From positions 62,001-126,000 of the IMG/VR virus record IMGVR_UViG_3300029922_000005: a stretch of DNA of 64,000 bases; one strand, given 5' to 3'. Under the pieces are notes generated by a model. That model saw only the letters and a program-made list of their open reading frames with translations. It was not told where the DNA came from and did no database searches. This document shows positions 8,412-16,746 of this stretch, piece by piece. This DNA is from a virus. Position 1 is the stretch's first letter. Every line of letters starts with the position of its first letter. Made by a program: the position numbers and the translations under genes.

Positions 8412-8743
8412 ATAACCACAAATCAGATATAGTAATAGAGCATGAAATAGAATATCATTCATTAAAATTTAATTCTATAGATAAAGATGATGTTAAATTT
8501 ATTACTAAATTTATACAAAAATATAAATATGTGAAAATAATACATGAATTAAATAATAATATTGAAATATCATATTATAAAAATAATGCATTTCATAATG
8601 ATTTCGGACCATCTATATTATATAAAAAAGATAATGAAATAATTATTAATAAAAAATATTATTTGAATGGAGTTGAATTAAGTTATGATACTTGGAAAAA
8701 TGGATTTCGTAAATACAAATTATTAAAATTAAAAGAACTATAA
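8408..8743 (+). CDS. MORN-like repeat protein
   Basis: 111 residues. The segment YYKNNAFHNDFGPSILYKKDNEIIINKKYYLNGVELSYDTW resembles MORN-like/toxin-antitoxin-associated repeats common in phages (NDFGPS-, YYLNG-). The end KYKLLKLKEL matches the K-L-x-K-L ending of other small proteins here. Its 3' 83 bases are part of a tandem DNA duplication. Confidence 0.7.
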   Translation: MNNHKSDIVIEHEIEYHSLKFNSIDKDDVKFITKFIQKYKYVKIIHELNNNIEISYYKNNAFHNDFGPSILYKKDNEIIINKKYYLNGVELSYDTWKNGFRKYKLLKLKEL

Positions 8744-8762
8744 TTAAATTATAGATTTTTAT
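8738..8762 (+). terminator. intrinsic terminator, copy 1
   Basis: The stem CTATAAT / ATTATAG with a 3-base loop is followed by TTTTTAT. The same hairpin recurs at 8838-8862, so the region carries two terminators in series. Confidence 0.7.
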
Positions 8763-8842
8763 TTAGATGGAGTTGAATTAAATTATGAAAAATGTAAAAA
8801 TAAATTTCGTAATTATAAGTTATTAAAATTAAAAAATCTATA
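8763..8842 (+). pseudogene. duplicated 3' fragment of the MORN-like gene
   Basis: Copy 2 of the duplication still reads as an open C-terminus (YLDGVELNYEKCKN.. KLLKLKNL-stop) but has no start codon and lies in a frame shifted by one relative to the intact gene. It is a non-coding remnant whose coding character survived. Confidence 0.6.
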
Positions 8843-8862
8843 ATTAAATTATAGATTTTTAT
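8838..8862. terminator. intrinsic terminator, copy 2
   Basis: Identical hairpin to 8738-8762. It lies at the boundary with the convergent minus-strand gene ending at 8859 and may serve both strands. Confidence 0.65.
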
Positions 8863-9518
8863 AAATTAAATTTGTTGGTAGATTTTTTTATCTTTAAATA
8901 ATCTTCAACCTCTTTTTTGCTTTTAGAATATAATTTAATATCTTTAATTCTAAATTCATGTTTTCCTAGATTTTTAATAATAGGATTTGTATCATTATAA
9001 AACTGATTTATCTCTCCTATCATTTTTTTAGGTATATCTCTATATTCAATTACATATGTATTTTTCTCGTTTTGTCTAATAACTCTTCCAATGTTATTAT
9101 TTATATATTCATCAAAAATATTGTCGTCATCACTATATCTATTACTATTTATTTCGCATAATACATAATCTCCTATCATTGGTTCATCTGGAATCTTCCA
9201 GTCAGATTTCAATGTAAACATATATGCATTTTTCATAGTTATTATTTCATCTGTTTTAATATCTTGAACATCTACATAAGCATTATATAATAAATTAGTT
9301 GTTACATTCCTATAACCTCTTCCACTCCAATATATTTGTATAACTTTATATTCTCTACCATATTTAATTTCTTTTTCATTACCATATTCTAATTCACCAT
9401 ACTGAGTTATTCTACCTGTATAGTCACGATATGCGTCAAATTTTGTAGAACAAATTACAATATCATTTACTGAATATACAATATCATCGTTACTCTCATA
9501 TTTTTTTATATATTTCAT
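8859..9518 (-). CDS. tagged cassette protein with two SH3-like units
   Basis: 219 residues, MKYIKKYESNDDI ... STNKFNL. Two barrel-like units are visible: SVNDIVICSTKFDAYRDYTGRI..YKVIQIYW and, near residue 120, MIGDYVLCEIN...NNNIGRVIRQNEKNTYVIEYRDIPKKM. The second unit (GDYVL - NNIGRV - I.Y..IP) is the same domain as in 10125-10454, 10860-11207, 11638-11973, 11970-12302, 25714-26058 and 31271-31600. Confidence 0.8.
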   Translation of the reverse strand: MKYIKKYESNDDIVYSVNDIVICSTKFDAYRDYTGRITQYGELEYGNEKEIKYGREYKVIQIYWSGRGYRNVTTNLLYNAYVDVQDIKTDEIITMKNAYMFTLKSDWKIPDEPMIGDYVLCEINSNRYSDDDNIFDEYINNNIGRVIRQNEKNTYVIEYRDIPKKMIGEINQFYNDTNPIIKNLGKHEFRIKDIKLYSKSKKEVEDYLKIKKSTNKFNL

Positions 9519-9521
9519 AAT

Positions 9522-9710
9522 TTAAAATTTTGTTTGAAATGATACCATATCTTTTGTTTTATTGGGCATTACATCAACTGGCTCAAGTGTACCTCCACCT
9601 TTTTTCTTTTTCTTTTTCTTTTTCTCTTCATTTTTATATGATTTGTGCTGTGGTTTATATGGAACATATTCAACACCAACATATTCTTCAAATGTTTTTA
9701 AATTTTTCAT
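9522..9710 (-). CDS. short Lys-rich tagged protein
   Basis: 62 residues: MKNLKTFEEYVGVEYVPYKP, a Lys run with three Gly (KKKKKKKKGGG), and the end VSFQTKF, a diverged C-terminal tag. A small, very basic tagged protein would fit an internal head protein (inference). The plus-strand ORF here is a shadow. Confidence 0.6.
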   Translation of the reverse strand: MKNLKTFEEYVGVEYVPYKPQHKSYKNEEKKKKKKKKGGGTLEPVDVMPNKTKDMVSFQTKF

Positions 9711-9729
9711 AAATTAAATTTTTTTTGTA

Positions 9730-10128
9730 TCATATATTATATTTTTTAGATTTAATATAAAGTAATATATTATCATCTTCAATATCTACATTGTAAAAAT
9801 TTATAATAATTCCTGGAGAACCTTTTTCGTTTAATGCTCTTAAATAACCATAACTAAAACCATAATCACCTATTCTTAATCCAATTGAATCACCATCATT
9901 AATATAAAAATCATTATGTATATTTATTTCAAGCATCTCAATATTATCAGATTTTTTATAATAATGTTTATTTGTATTAATATTAATAGTAAATCCAACT
10001 GCTTTTGAATTATCTTTTAATATTATTAATTTTTTAATAGCTTCATGCATACCAAAAAATTCACAAAAATCAAATAATTCAATAGTTATTTTTGTTTCTA
10101 ATGATTCAAATGTTTTTAAATATTTCAT
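9730..10128 (-). CDS. tagged cassette protein
   Basis: 132 residues, MKYLKTFESLETKITIELFDF ... KSKKYNI. The body is beta-rich (GFTININTNKHYYKKSDNIEMLEINIH) with GDSIGLRIGDYGFSYGYLRAL. No recognised family. Its ATG overlaps the stop of the preceding gene (ATGA). Confidence 0.75.
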   Translation of the reverse strand: MKYLKTFESLETKITIELFDFCEFFGMHEAIKKLIILKDNSKAVGFTININTNKHYYKKSDNIEMLEINIHNDFYINDGDSIGLRIGDYGFSYGYLRALNEKGSPGIIINFYNVDIEDDNILLYIKSKKYNI

Positions 10129-10454
10129 ATGTTAAATTTATTTGCAATAATATTCAATTTATATTTTTTTATTTCTTTATCAGTTGCTAATTTTAACTCA
10201 TTTGAATATGCTTTATATAAATTTTTATTTCTACCATTAAATGCCCATTTTATATCATCTGGAATATTTTCATATTTCACATTATATATAATATATTTTG
10301 GTATTTCAAAATGCTCAGTTATACTAACAATTTTTCCTATATTGTTATTTAAAAAATCATATAATTGTGGAGTATATGATATGTATTTAACTATTACATA
10401 TTGACCAACTTTAAATTTTTTACTTATATTTTCAAATGTTTTAATATATTTCAT
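10125..10454 (-). CDS. tagged cassette protein, GDYV/NNIGK barrel
   Basis: 109 residues. MKYIKTFENISKKFKVGQYVIVKY, then NNNIGKIVSITEHFEIPKYIIYNVKYENIP, ending IANKFNI. Single SH3-like domain between the two tags. ATGA overlaps on both sides. Confidence 0.8.
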   Translation of the reverse strand: MKYIKTFENISKKFKVGQYVIVKYISYTPQLYDFLNNNIGKIVSITEHFEIPKYIIYNVKYENIPDDIKWAFNGRNKNLYKAYSNELKLATDKEIKKYKLNIIANKFNI

Positions 10455-10863
10455 AAGTTAAATTTACTTGTCATTTTATATATTTCATATTTAGAGTCAA
10501 AATCATCATTTGTTATTTGTTCAATAATATCATTTATATTACCAATTATATCAAATTTTATTCTATTTGAATATTCAGAATAAATTTCTAATCCTTTTAT
10601 AGTTTTAAAATATTCTAATATATATTTATAAAATGATTCATTATTCTCTATTCTAATAGATAAATGTTTACCAAGAATATTATCTACTGATATATCAAAT
10701 AATAATCTTCTATCTGAAATAAAATATTCTGTTTCATATGTTCTATTTTCAAAATAATTTGAATAATTAATTCCATAAAAACTAAAAAATTTATTTAAAT
10801 GACTTAATATTTTTTTATATCAGTGACTTCATTAATGTCTTCATATATTTTTAAATGTTTCAT
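10451..10863 (-). pseudogene. frameshifted tagged cassette gene
   Basis: From ATG 10863 the frame reads MKHLKIYEDINEVTDIKKY-stop. A -1 shift at a run of seven A's (coding strand, near 10811-10817) restores an open frame to the expected ending MTSKFNL at 10451. The restored protein resembles the neighbour 11204-11641 (both contain E.Y......GN.NDII.QI). The heptamer A-AAA-AAA is also a possible -1 slippery site; a homopolymer sequencing error is the third explanation. Confidence 0.75.
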
Positions 10864-11207
10864 ATATTAAATTTTTTTGCCGCTATTATTGCTTCTAACT
10901 CTTCTTTATTTTTAGAATTATAATTTATTTCATTTCTAGACATTACTCTACAATATTTATCTATATCGCCTTCTTTCATAAAAAATTTATCTTTAAATTT
11001 TTGAGGTAAATCATCATAATAAATAGCATATTTGAATTTTCCATTATCAGGAATATATTTTACATATTTACCTATATTATTTTTTTCAAATTCAATAATA
11101 TCTTTATAATTTTCTTTATCAAACATATCAGGAATTTCCTTGCATATAACATAGTCTCCTAAATTGAGTCTTTTATTACTAGTTTCAAATGTTTTTATAT
11201 ATTTCAT
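10860..11207 (-). CDS. tagged cassette protein, GDYV/NNIGK barrel
   Basis: 115 residues, MKYIKTFETSNKRLNLGDYVICKE ... KNNIGKYVKYIPDNGKFKYAIYYDDLPQKF ... IAAKKFNI. Clear paralogue of 10125-10454. Four-base overlaps with both neighbours. Confidence 0.8.
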   Translation of the reverse strand: MKYIKTFETSNKRLNLGDYVICKEIPDMFDKENYKDIIEFEKNNIGKYVKYIPDNGKFKYAIYYDDLPQKFKDKFFMKEGDIDKYCRVMSRNEINYNSKNKEELEAIIAAKKFNI

Positions 11208-11641
11208 ATGTTAAATTTATTTGTAATTGCGAACAATTTTATTTTTTCATTATCTATTTGATTAATAATATCATTAACATTTCCTTCAATATAAAATTCA
11301 TATTCATCACTTACTTTTTTATTAAATCTTATTCCTTTTATTGTTTTCATATATTCAGGTATAGATGAAATAATAATATCGTTACTATTATTAAATGAAT
11401 CTAAAACAAAGTATTCATCATTTCCCGTCATTATAGAAAATAACACTTTTTCAGTATTCTTTAAATAAAATGAGAATTGAATATCTTCGTCTTCACTAAA
11501 ATTAACGCACTCATAACCAAAATTCATGATAATTTTCCTAATATATTTTGCAAATTTAGGTAAATTATCTTTCATACGTTTAATATCATCGTCTGTATAA
11601 TATTCTCCTTCAAATATGGTATATTCTTTAATATGTTTCAT
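11204..11641 (-). CDS. tagged cassette protein
   Basis: 145 residues, MKHIKEYTIFEGEYYTDDDIKRM ... ITNKFNI. The body has IQFSFYLKNTEKVLFSIMTGNDEYFVLDSF and YEFYIEGNVNDIINQID, and is the intact relative of the frameshifted gene at 10451-10863. Function unknown. Confidence 0.8.
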   Translation of the reverse strand: MKHIKEYTIFEGEYYTDDDIKRMKDNLPKFAKYIRKIIMNFGYECVNFSEDEDIQFSFYLKNTEKVLFSIMTGNDEYFVLDSFNNSNDIIISSIPEYMKTIKGIRFNKKVSDEYEFYIEGNVNDIINQIDNEKIKLFAITNKFNI

Positions 11642-11973
11642 ATGTTAAATTTATTTGATTGTAATATAAGTTTTAATTCTTTTTTATTTTTAGACCAATA
11701 TTTTATATCTTCTTTATTTAATGCTAATATATTATCTCCATATTCAGCAAATTTAAAAAAACTTAATTCATCTGGTATATGATAATATTCTATCAAATAA
11801 GAATCATCAATATCATCATATTTACTCTCTAATATTTCAATTAGTTTACCAATATTATTTTTAGTAAAATCGTTAACTTCAGTAAAAAATTCAAGATTAC
11901 TATATCCTATTACATAATCACCAACTTCTGGTTCATTTACATTCAATTTTTCGTATTCTTTTATATATTTCAT
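11638..11973 (-). CDS. tagged cassette protein, GDYV/NNIGK barrel
   Basis: 111 residues, MKYIKEYEKLNVNEPEVGDYVIGYSNL ... KNNIGKLIEI ... YLIEYYHIPDEL ... QSNKFNI. The segment NEPEVGDYI is shared almost exactly with the next gene upstream (11970-12302), pointing to a recent duplication. Confidence 0.8.
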   Translation of the reverse strand: MKYIKEYEKLNVNEPEVGDYVIGYSNLEFFTEVNDFTKNNIGKLIEILESKYDDIDDSYLIEYYHIPDELSFFKFAEYGDNILALNKEDIKYWSKNKKELKLILQSNKFNI

Positions 11974-12302
11974 ATGTTAAATTTATTTGTTTGTAATATC
12001 ATTTCTAAATATTCTTTATTTTTTGAATATTTTATTAAATCTTCTTTTTTAAATCTAAACGAAGTATCATTATTCATAGATTTATATATATCTATTTCTT
12101 TTGGTATATTATTATATTTTACTAAATATGTAACAATATTATACATATCTTTTTCTATTTTAATTAATTGCCCTATATTATTTGTTACAAAAATATTCGC
12201 AGGATGATCATCATCAGCGTTTTTCCATTTTGCTAATATATAATCACCAACTTCTGGCTCATTTGAATCTTCATACTCCTCATATAATTTCAAATGCTTC
12301 AT
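11970..12302 (-). CDS. tagged cassette protein, GDYV/NNIGK barrel
   Basis: 110 residues, MKHLKLYEEYEDSNEPEVGDYILAKW ... TNNIGQLIKIEKD ... YLVKYNNIPKEI ... QTNKFNI. First cassette of the unbroken series 12302-9730. Its start abuts the end of the Nudix gene, which is probably co-transcribed. Confidence 0.8.
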   Translation of the reverse strand: MKHLKLYEEYEDSNEPEVGDYILAKWKNADDDHPANIFVTNNIGQLIKIEKDMYNIVTYLVKYNNIPKEIDIYKSMNNDTSFRFKKEDLIKYSKNKEYLEMILQTNKFNI

Positions 12303-12883
12303 TATGATTCAATTCTTTTTAGTAATTTTGTTATTAAACATTTAGTAATTAAGTCATTATTTACTATTTGATTAACATCAGCAATAGAAACTCGTATACA
12401 TTTAGATAATTTTTCATTTTTTGATCCATCAGTAGGTGGTTTCATTTGACGATAAGTATTTACTGGTAGCTCTAAAAAACAAAGATATACTTGATTAGTA
12501 CTATATTTATCTGTAAAAAAAGGTCCTTCAATATCAAATGGATATAAATTATTTAAAACTATACCACCTTCTTCATATAATTCTCTTCTTATTGTTTGTT
12601 CTGGAGTTTCATTTTTTTCTATACTTCCTGTAATTACGGTTAAATAATTAGTTACATTTCTAAGATTTGGTATTTCTCTATTTTTATGTTGATATGCTGT
12701 AAGATATTCTAATCTCATAAGAAATGTTGCCTCATCTCTGAAATATGGTAATATAGCAACACAATCATGACCTTTTAGTATTTCATTTTCTTTATATTGA
12801 ATCATATCTAAATATTTACCATTAAATAATACTTCTTCATCTGGTATAACTGGTATGTCTTTTATTTGTGTAAATTTTTCCAT
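12302..12883 (-). CDS. Nudix hydrolase
   Basis: 193 residues. The Nudix box G-x5-E-x7-REL-YEEGG is complete (GSIEKNETPEQTIRRELYEE around residues 91-110), so the metal-binding and catalytic residues are present. The N-terminal part (VAILPYFRDEATFLMRLEYL) resembles ADP-ribose/NDP-sugar pyrophosphatases. Substrate cannot be read from the sequence. An NDP-sugar would be interesting beside the gmhA-like gene 6 kb away, but no direct link is visible. Confidence 0.9.
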   Translation of the reverse strand: MEKFTQIKDIPVIPDEEVLFNGKYLDMIQYKENEILKGHDCVAILPYFRDEATFLMRLEYLTAYQHKNREIPNLRNVTNYLTVITGSIEKNETPEQTIRRELYEEGGIVLNNLYPFDIEGPFFTDKYSTNQVYLCFLELPVNTYRQMKPPTDGSKNEKLSKCIRVSIADVNQIVNNDLITKCLITKLLKRIES

Positions 12884-12960
12884 TAATATTCTTTTTTCTT
12901 TATATATTAAAAAACTAAAAGCTTTTTTTTATCTATAAAAATAAAAAATAATTTATAAAA

Positions 12961-13224
12961 ATGAAAGATAATAATGTAGTTCAAAAATTAGAAAAATATG
13001 CTGAATATTTTAGTGATGCAATAGAATCTAAATTTATAAATTTTTCAGAATCTAAATATAATGAAGCATTAAAATATATTAATAATATAATTTCTAATAA
13101 AAATAATTATGATTCTACAGTATTTTTATATGCCGAATATTTATTATCTATATTAACACATAATAAAATATTTAGAAAATATAAATTAAAAATATTAAAC
13201 CAATACTATGAATCCAATAATTAA
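12961..13224 (+). CDS. small helical hypothetical protein
   Basis: 87 residues, all-helical by eye (LEKYAEYFSDAIESKF, KYNEALKYINNIISN). First gene of the plus-strand run to 17.6 kb. Overlaps the next gene by 17 bases. No family recognised. Confidence 0.7.
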   Translation: MKDNNVVQKLEKYAEYFSDAIESKFINFSESKYNEALKYINNIISNKNNYDSTVFLYAEYLLSILTHNKIFRKYKLKILNQYYESNN

Positions 13225-14062
13225 TATATCAGAACTAGATAATGATTTATTCTCTATATCTCCTGTAAATAATTTAAAATGCGAGATTAATTATATAGAT
13301 ATGCAAAATTATGTAAATCCTATGACTACTCCAGCTAGTTTAACTAGGATGTCATATCCAAATCTAAGTGTAAATCTTTGTAGTAAAACTATAAATCTTA
13401 TAAAATTAACATTTGATATAAATAAAAAATATAATGAAGAACAAATAACTAAATATTTAAAATCTGGTATAATTAATGAACTAAAAAATAAATTTATACC
13501 TATAATTTTAGAATTAGGTAATAAAAATAGAGAAAATTTAAAATTAGATTCAAAAAATGATGATTACTTTGATATTATTATAGATAAAATAGAAAAAAAA
13601 TATAATCAAGAATTACCTAATGATAAACAAAAAAAAATAAAAAATAATATTTGTTCTAGAATTATAAGTGCTAGTAATTATATAACAACAAAAGGTAGAT
13701 ATGGTCATCCTAATTTTTATATTTCAAATTATAAAACTCATAATTGTATAAACAAATATATTTATGATATAAATAATATTAAATATGAAATAGTTAATTC
13801 AATTAAAGAAAATTATATTATTCTAGGTAGAAAAAATTCAATAGATAATAATGGAGTTCATTGCTTTATATATTCAGATAATAATAAAAATATAATATTT
13901 AACAAAATTGAAACTCCATATAATATAACATATGAAATGTATTATTCAATTGAAACTATTGGTGGTTCTGCAGAAAATCAATTTTTAGTAATAGATACAA
14001 AAGACATATCATATTATCGACGTGAAAAAATTAAAAAAATAAATGATAGCATAAATGATTAA
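13208..14062 (+). CDS. hypothetical protein, 284 aa
   Basis: Not recognised. Residues 1-60 are beta-rich with NPMTTPASLTRMSYPNLSVNLC, the middle is helical and charged (TKYLKSGIINELKNKFIPIILELG), and the C-terminal third is beta-rich with GVHCFIYSD and ETIGGSAENQFLVIDTKD. Length and mixed layout would fit an enzyme or virion component, but no motif decides this. Confidence 0.7.
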   Translation: MNPIINISELDNDLFSISPVNNLKCEINYIDMQNYVNPMTTPASLTRMSYPNLSVNLCSKTINLIKLTFDINKKYNEEQITKYLKSGIINELKNKFIPIILELGNKNRENLKLDSKNDDYFDIIIDKIEKKYNQELPNDKQKKIKNNICSRIISASNYITTKGRYGHPNFYISNYKTHNCINKYIYDINNIKYEIVNSIKENYIILGRKNSIDNNGVHCFIYSDNNKNIIFNKIETPYNITYEMYYSIETIGGSAENQFLVIDTKDISYYRREKIKKINDSIND

Positions 14063-14519
14063 AGATTTTAAACTTGAAATTGTAGAAAATAAATATTCAA
14101 TCAAAATAGAAAATATAGAATATTTTATTTATGAATCTTATATTAAAAATGGTACTGGCTATACCTTTAGAATATATACAAATTCTAAATGTAGAACTAA
14201 ACGTGAAAATTATTTTATTACAGAAAATTATGATAATATTGTTGTGGTTGGTAAAAAATATAATTATTTATTAATTAAGAAAAAAGATAGTTTTGAATAT
14301 GATATCACATTATATAATAAGGATATATTAAAACTCGAACTTGATTATACTCACGTTAATGCACTATTTATGTATATTTATATCAATGATAAAAATATTG
14401 CTTCATACTATGGAGATATAAATAATCCAGATAAAATATTTTTGAATGAAATTGAATTATGTAAAAAAATTATCAGAAAGAAAAAAATAATTAAATTAAA
14501 TGACAATATGGTTTTATAA
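14055..14519 (+). CDS. hypothetical beta-rich protein
   Basis: 154 residues with many short beta-like segments (YIKNGTGYTFRIYTNSKC, NIVVVGKKYNYLLIKKKD) and a basic C-terminus (KKIIRKKKIIKLN). Overlaps both neighbours. The basic end resembles the K-L-x-K-L tails of other small proteins in this window. Confidence 0.65.
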   Translation: MIKDFKLEIVENKYSIKIENIEYFIYESYIKNGTGYTFRIYTNSKCRTKRENYFITENYDNIVVVGKKYNYLLIKKKDSFEYDITLYNKDILKLELDYTHVNALFMYIYINDKNIASYYGDINNPDKIFLNEIELCKKIIRKKKIIKLNDNMVL

Positions 14520-14787
14520 AAAAATAGGAAGTAAAAAAATATATTGTAGTAAATCTATAACTATAAATTTTCATATAAAATATTTTTTCAAATTCAAATG
14601 TTATACAAATGGTGCTAAAAAAGGAAATATAAAAGATATATGTTTTGATTTAAATATTCATTTATTTGGAATATTATTATCGTATACTAATTGGGATTAT
14701 AATTCTGAATATAAAATTGATAATATTAAAACTATACGCTTGAAAAAATTAAAAAAATTAAAAAAGATAAATGATAGAAATAAATAA
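14500..14787 (+). CDS. small basic hypothetical protein
   Basis: 95 residues, opening MTIWFYKKIGSKKIYCSKSI and ending in a strongly basic repeat (RLKKLKKLKKINDRNK). No family recognised. It overlaps the upstream gene by 20 bases and the methyltransferase start by 17, so it is coupled to both. Confidence 0.65.
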   Translation: MTIWFYKKIGSKKIYCSKSITINFHIKYFFKFKCYTNGAKKGNIKDICFDLNIHLFGILLSYTNWDYNSEYKIDNIKTIRLKKLKKLKKINDRNK

Positions 14788-15538
14788 AATATATAATGAG
14801 GATAATTTGATCACTATGAACAGAATGTCTAATCAATTTTTAAATGGAATTATATGCAGTCCGCCTTATAATTTAGGCAAAAATCCTAATCATAGACGAA
14901 AAGATCAAGATGATTTCAATTTATATGAAAATAATATTGATAATCTTACTATTAAAGAATATTTAAAAATAAGATTAAATGAATTTAAAGAATTTGATAG
15001 AATACTTAAATATGATGGAGTAATTTGTTATAATATGTCATATTCAGGAGATAACCCTATTTTACCAACTCTTCTTTTAAATAAGATTAATGAAGAAACT
15101 AATCTAACACTTACAGATATTGTAATATGGAAAAAGAACTCAGCCAGTCCATTTCAAACAAGTCCAAACAAAGTAACAAGACTATGTGAATTGGTTTATA
15201 TAATTGTACATAAAGATTATTTAAATACATTTAAAGCTAATAAAGAAGTAAGTTCGATAAATGAAAGAACTGGCCAGAAATTTTATAAAAATTATACTAA
15301 TCTTATTGAAGCAAAAAATAATGACGGATTTAAATCTGAACTTAAAGCATCATACTCAAGTGAATTTGTAGAAAAATTAATAAATATATATTTTCCTGAA
15401 AATTCTTTAATTTATGATCCTTTTATGGGCATCGGAACAACAGCAAAAGGATGTATTAATAAAAAATGTGATTTTATTGGTAGTGAAAGAGTTGAAAAAT
15501 TTTATAATGATTCTAAAATAAATGTAAAATATGATTAA
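14771..15538 (+). CDS. DNA methyltransferase, beta-type motif order
   Basis: 255 residues. The catalytic motif IV SPPYNLG is at about residues 30-36, and the S-adenosylmethionine site FMGIGTTAKG is near the C-terminus (about 217-226). The order IV before I is that of beta-class amino-methyltransferases. SPPY rather than DPPY is typical of N4-cytosine enzymes but also occurs in N6-adenine ones. The target site is unknown and no restriction enzyme is adjacent, so self-modification of phage DNA is likeliest. Confidence 0.9.
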   Translation: MIEINKIYNEDNLITMNRMSNQFLNGIICSPPYNLGKNPNHRRKDQDDFNLYENNIDNLTIKEYLKIRLNEFKEFDRILKYDGVICYNMSYSGDNPILPTLLLNKINEETNLTLTDIVIWKKNSASPFQTSPNKVTRLCELVYIIVHKDYLNTFKANKEVSSINERTGQKFYKNYTNLIEAKNNDGFKSELKASYSSEFVEKLINIYFPENSLIYDPFMGIGTTAKGCINKKCDFIGSERVEKFYNDSKINVKYD

Positions 15539-15899
15539 AGAACTAGCATTACAATATAATTATATTGCAATTATATGTAAAAAATATAATAATTTTTTAG
15601 ATTTTATTGACATGGCAACAAAAGAAATAGATTTTTCTAAAACCTTATCTGAACATGATAGATTTTTTGAAAATAGAGAATATATTTTAAAAAATTTCCA
15701 AAAAGGATTAAATAAAAAAGAAACAATTGCGTTAATTGATGTTGAAAGATATGATAATTATACTGAATTTAGATTTTATTGTAGAAATTATAGTGATTAT
15801 AATGATTATCCTGATTGGAATATGTATAAATTTATAGATTATAATATCTTAAAACGGAAAGAAAAATTGGAAAAATTAAAACAAATTTGTAATAATTGA
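15531..15899 (+). CDS. hypothetical protein
   Basis: 122 residues. Overlaps the methyltransferase by 8 bases. Contains HDRFFENREYILKNFQKG and a Tyr/Asp-rich stretch, ending in KRKEKLEKLKQICNN, the basic amphipathic K-L-x-K-L tail seen in several small proteins here. Function unknown. Confidence 0.65.
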   Translation: MIKELALQYNYIAIICKKYNNFLDFIDMATKEIDFSKTLSEHDRFFENREYILKNFQKGLNKKETIALIDVERYDNYTEFRFYCRNYSDYNDYPDWNMYKFIDYNILKRKEKLEKLKQICNN

Positions 15900-15924
15900 A
15901 TATAAATAAAAAAGAAAATATAAA

Positions 15925-16248
15925 ATGAATTTTAGATTAAAATATAAAAAAATGACTATTGTAGATATTGAAGTATATAAAAATGATAACTATATTGAAA
16001 TAGATTCTGTAGTTTGTATTGAACCGTATTCTAATTTGCTAATTGAAGTATATTTAGATGATTCAAATAGGGTTACAGAATTTATTGAAACTTTTGATAA
16101 TTTACAAGAATTAAGAGGCTGGTTATGGGAAGTATATTTTATGGATAATAAAAATACGATTGATAAATATGATGATGTAGTTGATGATATTAATAAAAGA
16201 TTAACAGATATAGCAGGCGAATATAATTTATTTTTTATGAAAGATTAA
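15925..16248 (+). CDS. hypothetical acidic protein
   Basis: 107 residues, beta-rich N-terminus (FRLKYKKMTIVDIEVYKNDNYIEID) and acidic C-terminal helix (YDDVVDDINKRLTDIAGEYN). No family recognised. Confidence 0.7.
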   Translation: MNFRLKYKKMTIVDIEVYKNDNYIEIDSVVCIEPYSNLLIEVYLDDSNRVTEFIETFDNLQELRGWLWEVYFMDNKNTIDKYDDVVDDINKRLTDIAGEYNLFFMKD

Positions 16249-16274
16249 TATATTCAAAAAAATAAAATTCAATA

Positions 16275-16475
16275 ATGTATAATTTTTTTACTTTACCTGG
16301 AATTATCATATATTGCGATTTATATATGGAAGATAATAAAATAATGATTTCTAATGATTCTTCTTATATTATAGTCAATCCTAAAACAGCATTATCAATA
16401 AAAAATACATTTCTGAAAAAAGAAAGAAAAAATAAATTATTAAATATTAGAAGTTTAGATAATAATATATCATGA
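16275..16475 (+). CDS. small hypothetical protein
   Basis: 66 residues; opens MYNFFTLPGIIIYCDLYMEDNK and ends in a basic segment. Its 3' end runs into the 24-bp tandem repeat at 16469. Only moderate coding evidence beyond its snug fit between neighbours. Confidence 0.5.
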   Translation: MYNFFTLPGIIIYCDLYMEDNKIMISNDSSYIIVNPKTALSIKNTFLKKERKNKLLNIRSLDNNIS

Positions 16476-16540
16476 AAAACTAATGACAGCACATCATGAA
16501 AAACTAATAACAGCACATCATAAAAAACTAATGAATATGC
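16469..16540 (+). repeat. 24-bp tandem repeat, three copies
   Basis: The unit ATCATGAAAAACTAATGACA+GCAC is repeated three times with a few changes, the last copy being the most diverged. It spans the stop of one gene and the first 20 codons of the next, giving the repeated peptide TAHH(E/K)KL. Each unit carries its own ATG, so the repeat may create alternative starts. Confidence 0.85.
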
Positions 16541-16746
16541 ATAGAATGTTTGGAGAAATAAAAGAAAATAATGTCTATTATTGCAAAGAATGCAATAAAA
16601 TTTATAATAGTTGTTATGAATTAGAAGGTGATTATATGTGCTCAAATTGCTGGTCTGAAGTTAAAGTTATTGAAGAAAAAAATATAACAGCTTTCATACG
16701 AAATAAAAGATTAAAAAGATTAAAAGAAATATCTAATAATGAGTAA
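16483..16746 (+). CDS. zinc-ribbon small protein
   Basis: 87 residues from the first ATG. The first 18 are the repeat-encoded TAHHEKL units, so the real start may be a later ATG near 16530. CKEC and CSNC about 20 residues apart form a zinc ribbon (YYCKECNKIY...YMCSNCW). The end KRLKRLKEIS is a K-L-x-K-L type tail. Overlaps the Dam-like gene by 8 bases. Confidence 0.7.
   Translation: MTAHHEKLITAHHKKLMNMHRMFGEIKENNVYYCKECNKIYNSCYELEGDYMCSNCWSEVKVIEEKNITAFIRNKRLKRLKEISNNE

Larger units (their letters stand above)
8661..8860 (+). repeat. 100-bp direct tandem duplication
   Basis: 8661-8760 and 8761-8860 align end to end as two diverged copies. Both contain GGAGTTGAATTAA, TTTCGTAA, TATTAAAATTAAAA and the hairpin CTATAATTAAATTATAG plus T's. 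Copy 1 is the 3' end and terminator of the MORN-like gene. Confidence 0.9.
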
